Positions 32,668 through 34,364 of a stretch of DNA of 34,364 nucleotides are shown here, piece after piece. Source of the stretch: an uncultured Sutterella sp. (lineage in GTDB: Bacteria > Pseudomonadota > Gammaproteobacteria > Burkholderiales > Burkholderiaceae_F); NCBI GenBank assembly GCA_905202595.1, contig CAJKSP010000023.1:1-34364 (forward strand), read 5' to 3'. A program made the translations under genes and the position numbers. The notes under the pieces were generated by a model that was given only the letters and a program-made list of their open reading frames with translations, had not been told where the DNA came from and did not search any database. Each line of letters starts with the position of its first letter. The stretch's first letter is position 1.

Positions 32668-33102
32668 TTGAATTCGCCTCTCTCTGGCACCGTCCTCTGC
32701 TTTGACTTCGGACTCGCACGCACGGGAGTCGCTGTTGGTAATACGCTTACCCGTTCAGCAGAGCCGCTTGAAATTATTCGGGCTACATCAAACGATGCGC
32801 GCTGGGCCGCTGTCGAGCAGCTTATCCGAGAATGGGAGCCGGTTTTTTTCGTTGTCGGCGTACCGAGACATCCTGATGGTGCGGCAGGCGAGCTGACGGC
32901 ACGATGCGAACGCTTTGCTCGGCAGCTTGCTGGTCGTTTTGGCCGACCGGCCTACACCGCAGACGAGCGGTACTCGTCTGCGGTGGTGGAGGACGGTAGC
33001 GGCGAGAAGATCGATGATCTGTCTGCTGCCATCATCCTGCAACAGTTTTTTGATGAGGACGCGGCGGCAGAAGCGGCGACCTCAGGCAATCAAGTCGAGT
33101 AA
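32668..33102 (+). CDS. ruvX: YqgF/RuvX family Holliday-junction resolvase-like nuclease
   Basis: The 144-residue protein has the RNase H-like YqgF fold: CFDFGLARTGVAVGN with catalytic Asp13, FFVVGVPRHPDG, the DER motif near 99-101, and KIDDLSAAIILQQFF with the C-terminal acidic pair (Asp116/117). The family processes 16S rRNA 5' ends (YqgF) and may act on branched DNA. The start is a TTG at 32668 with AGGAGC 8 nt upstream; no ATG lies between it and the first motif. It is followed 5 nt later by plsC. The usual partner yqgE is absent. Confidence 0.9.
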   Translation: MNSPLSGTVLCFDFGLARTGVAVGNTLTRSAEPLEIIRATSNDARWAAVEQLIREWEPVFFVVGVPRHPDGAAGELTARCERFARQLAGRFGRPAYTADERYSSAVVEDGSGEKIDDLSAAIILQQFFDEDAAAEAATSGNQVE

Positions 33103-33107
33103 CGTTC

Positions 33108-33977
33108 ATGCGCTATGTTGCTGGCGCCTTCCGCCTTGTGCTGGTGGCGCTTCTCATTCTCGTCATCCTATTCATCATCTATTGCCTCTTTCCTTTTGTG
33201 AAGGGACGCCGCCGGGGTCGGCTCATCCGCCGTGTTTCGGGCTGGATCCCAGCTGTGCTAGGCATCAAGGTTCATGTCAAAGGCCGCATCCCGGACGAAG
33301 GCGCCAGGCTTACAGGCTGGGCAGACTCAGGCCGAGGCTACATGGTATGTGCGGATCATATTTCCTTTGTTGACGTTTTCGTGATGAATGCGCTCATGCC
33401 CGTGCGCTTCGTTGCAAAAAAGGAAATTGGCAATTGGCCAGTTTTTGGAACCATTACAACGGGAGTAGGCACGATATACATTGACCGCTCCAATCGCCGG
33501 GCGGTGCTTGATGTTGCGCGCTCAATGGCTGAAGTGCTGAAAGCAGGACAGAACGTGCTTTTCTTTCCTGAAGGCACGACGGGGCCTGGTAATTCTCTGC
33601 TGCCGTTCCATGCCAATTTGTTCGCTGCGGCTGTTGCTGCAGAGGCGGAGATTCTTCCGGTAGCGATCCGCTACACCCTCCATGGCGAAACGACGACCAT
33701 TACGTCGTACAAGGATCTCTCGCTCTGGGAGGTGCTGAAGCGCATTGTTTTAACATCGGGACTGGCTTGCGAGATTTCGATTCTTGATCCGATATCGGCA
33801 GCCGGCCGGGATCGCCGCGAATTGTGCCTGGAAGCTTCCCGCGTAATGGCGGCAGCGCTAGGTATGTCAGATGCGACAGCGGCGCATGAAGAGGCAGTGC
33901 GCCGCCATCGCGAAGAGCGGCTGAAAGAAATTGAAGCCAAAGAAGCGGTCAAGACCAGTCAGGAGGAGGAAGTCTGA
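33108..33977 (+). CDS. plsC: 1-acyl-sn-glycerol-3-phosphate acyltransferase (PlsC family)
   Basis: The 289-residue enzyme has an N-terminal membrane helix (about 7-30), the catalytic HxxxxD motif in DHISFVD (His84, Asp89), GTIYIDRSN (121-129) and FPEGTT (153-158), the four-block acyltransferase pattern. It transfers an acyl chain to lysophosphatidic acid in phospholipid synthesis. The C terminus is a long charged helix (HEEAVRRHREERLKEIEAKEAVK), unusual for the core family. It shares an operon with ruvX and ends 4 nt before the convergent apaH stop. Confidence 0.92.
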   Translation: MRYVAGAFRLVLVALLILVILFIIYCLFPFVKGRRRGRLIRRVSGWIPAVLGIKVHVKGRIPDEGARLTGWADSGRGYMVCADHISFVDVFVMNALMPVRFVAKKEIGNWPVFGTITTGVGTIYIDRSNRRAVLDVARSMAEVLKAGQNVLFFPEGTTGPGNSLLPFHANLFAAAVAAEAEILPVAIRYTLHGETTTITSYKDLSLWEVLKRIVLTSGLACEISILDPISAAGRDRRELCLEASRVMAAALGMSDATAAHEEAVRRHREERLKEIEAKEAVKTSQEEEV

Positions 33978-33981
33978 AAGG

Positions 33982-34364
33982 CTACTTGCTGGACTTCTTG
34001 CTTTTCTTGCCGTCCTTCCGATCTTTTTTCTTGGACGAGTAAGCCAGAGGATCTGCCCAGCAGGGGCAGGGTTCTCGGAAGAAGCGGCGGTCTGGAAAGC
34101 GTACGGCGGTGAGTTCACCGCCCCAGAGGCAGCCAGTATCAATGGCGATGATGTTCGGTCGGTTGATGAGGCCGAGCATTGACCAATGGCCAAAGCAGAT
34201 GACGGCGTCAGCTGCTGCTCGCGCAGGATATTCGAACCAAGGAATGAGTCCGGCCGGCGCCGAACGGATGCCTTCCTTCTGCTCGAAGTCAAGCGAGCCA
34301 TCCTGACTGCGGACAAAGCGCATGCGTGTAAAGCCGTTCAGTATGGCTCTCATGCGCTCCGGAC
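33982..34364 (-). CDS. apaH: ApaH-type diadenosine tetraphosphatase, C-terminal part (runs off the right edge)
   Basis: The frame enters from the right edge (before 34353 it reads in phase through Pro-Glu-Arg) and gives the ApaH C-terminal third: RAILNGFTRMRFV, PWFEYPAR, ICFGHWSMLGL with the metal-binding His, and IDTGCLWGGELTAVRF. The enzyme hydrolyses Ap4A symmetrically to ADP. The last residues are a Lys/Ser-rich tail (SSKKKDRKDGKKSKKSSK) beyond the usual ApaH end. The gene is 5'-truncated by the window only; an ATG at 34353 is internal. It converges on plsC. Confidence 0.93.
   Translation of the reverse strand, partial: PERMRAILNGFTRMRFVRSQDGSLDFEQKEGIRSAPAGLIPWFEYPARAAADAVICFGHWSMLGLINRPNIIAIDTGCLWGGELTAVRFPDRRFFREPCPCWADPLAYSSKKKDRKDGKKSKKSSK

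Noticed and set aside
32453..32671. Small basic open frame (72 residues) between the YbaK-type gene and ruvX
   Set aside because: No supporting ribosome site or family, very high Lys/Arg/Leu content, and it overlaps the ruvX start; more likely promoter and leader DNA.

Overview
The window is moderately GC-rich bacterial chromosome carrying core genes on both strands. Gene content and order point to a betaproteobacterium of the order Burkholderiales. The evidence is an fmdB-type gene upstream of aspS, a second EF-G of the kind common in that group, the uvrA / MFS transporter / ssb block, and an aspartyl-tRNA synthetase with the residues of the non-discriminating type. Compact operons, an apparently oxygen-independent methylthioribose salvage pair and tandem DUF2721 genes would fit a host-associated anaerobe or microaerophile such as Sutterellaceae. 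That family-level placement is inference, not something the sequence proves. No rRNA, tRNA, CRISPR array or insertion sequence was found.

Left part (1-9.7 kb): a GltI-type glutamate/aspartate binding protein on the minus strand has a recognisable sigma-54 promoter and upstream NtrC-type sites. Next come an enoyl-CoA hydratase/isomerase family protein lacking the usual catalytic glutamates and a PatZ-like protein (acyl-CoA synthetase-like domains fused to a GNAT domain), both minus. Divergent from these is a plus-strand run: mtnA, a FucA-like class II aldolase (together an apparent DHAP shunt for 5'-methylthioadenosine or 5'-deoxyadenosine by-products), a 91-residue unknown, a small lipoprotein and a stand-alone P4-alpha-like primase without helicase. 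A DMT-family exporter converges on the primase.

Middle (9.8-21.8 kb): aspS, an FmdB-family zinc ribbon and the EF-G paralogue are on the minus strand. They are followed by a CpxA/CpxR-like two-component pair, divergent from a four-gene tripartite efflux operon: outer-membrane lipoprotein, MacA-like adaptor, ABC ATPase and MacB-like permease. The pair probably controls the operon. A strong bidirectional terminator closes it against ssb.

Right part (21.9-34.4 kb): ssb and an MFS transporter (minus) are divergent from a uvrA that keeps its UvrB-binding domain but appears to lack the insertion domain. An RmlD-like reductase overlaps the uvrA end, and its own 3' end overlaps convergent galE. After that come a patatin/beta-barrel type Vd autotransporter, two overlapping DUF2721 membrane-protein genes, a YbaK-type deacylase, ruvX with plsC, and the C-terminal part of apaH running off the right edge.

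I found no clearly new multi-gene system. The most interesting points are the insertion-domain-less UvrA, the NtrC/sigma-54 control region of gltI, the mtnA-aldolase salvage pair with its unknown partners, the orphan primase, the catalytic-residue-free crotonase and the tandem DUF2721 pair.
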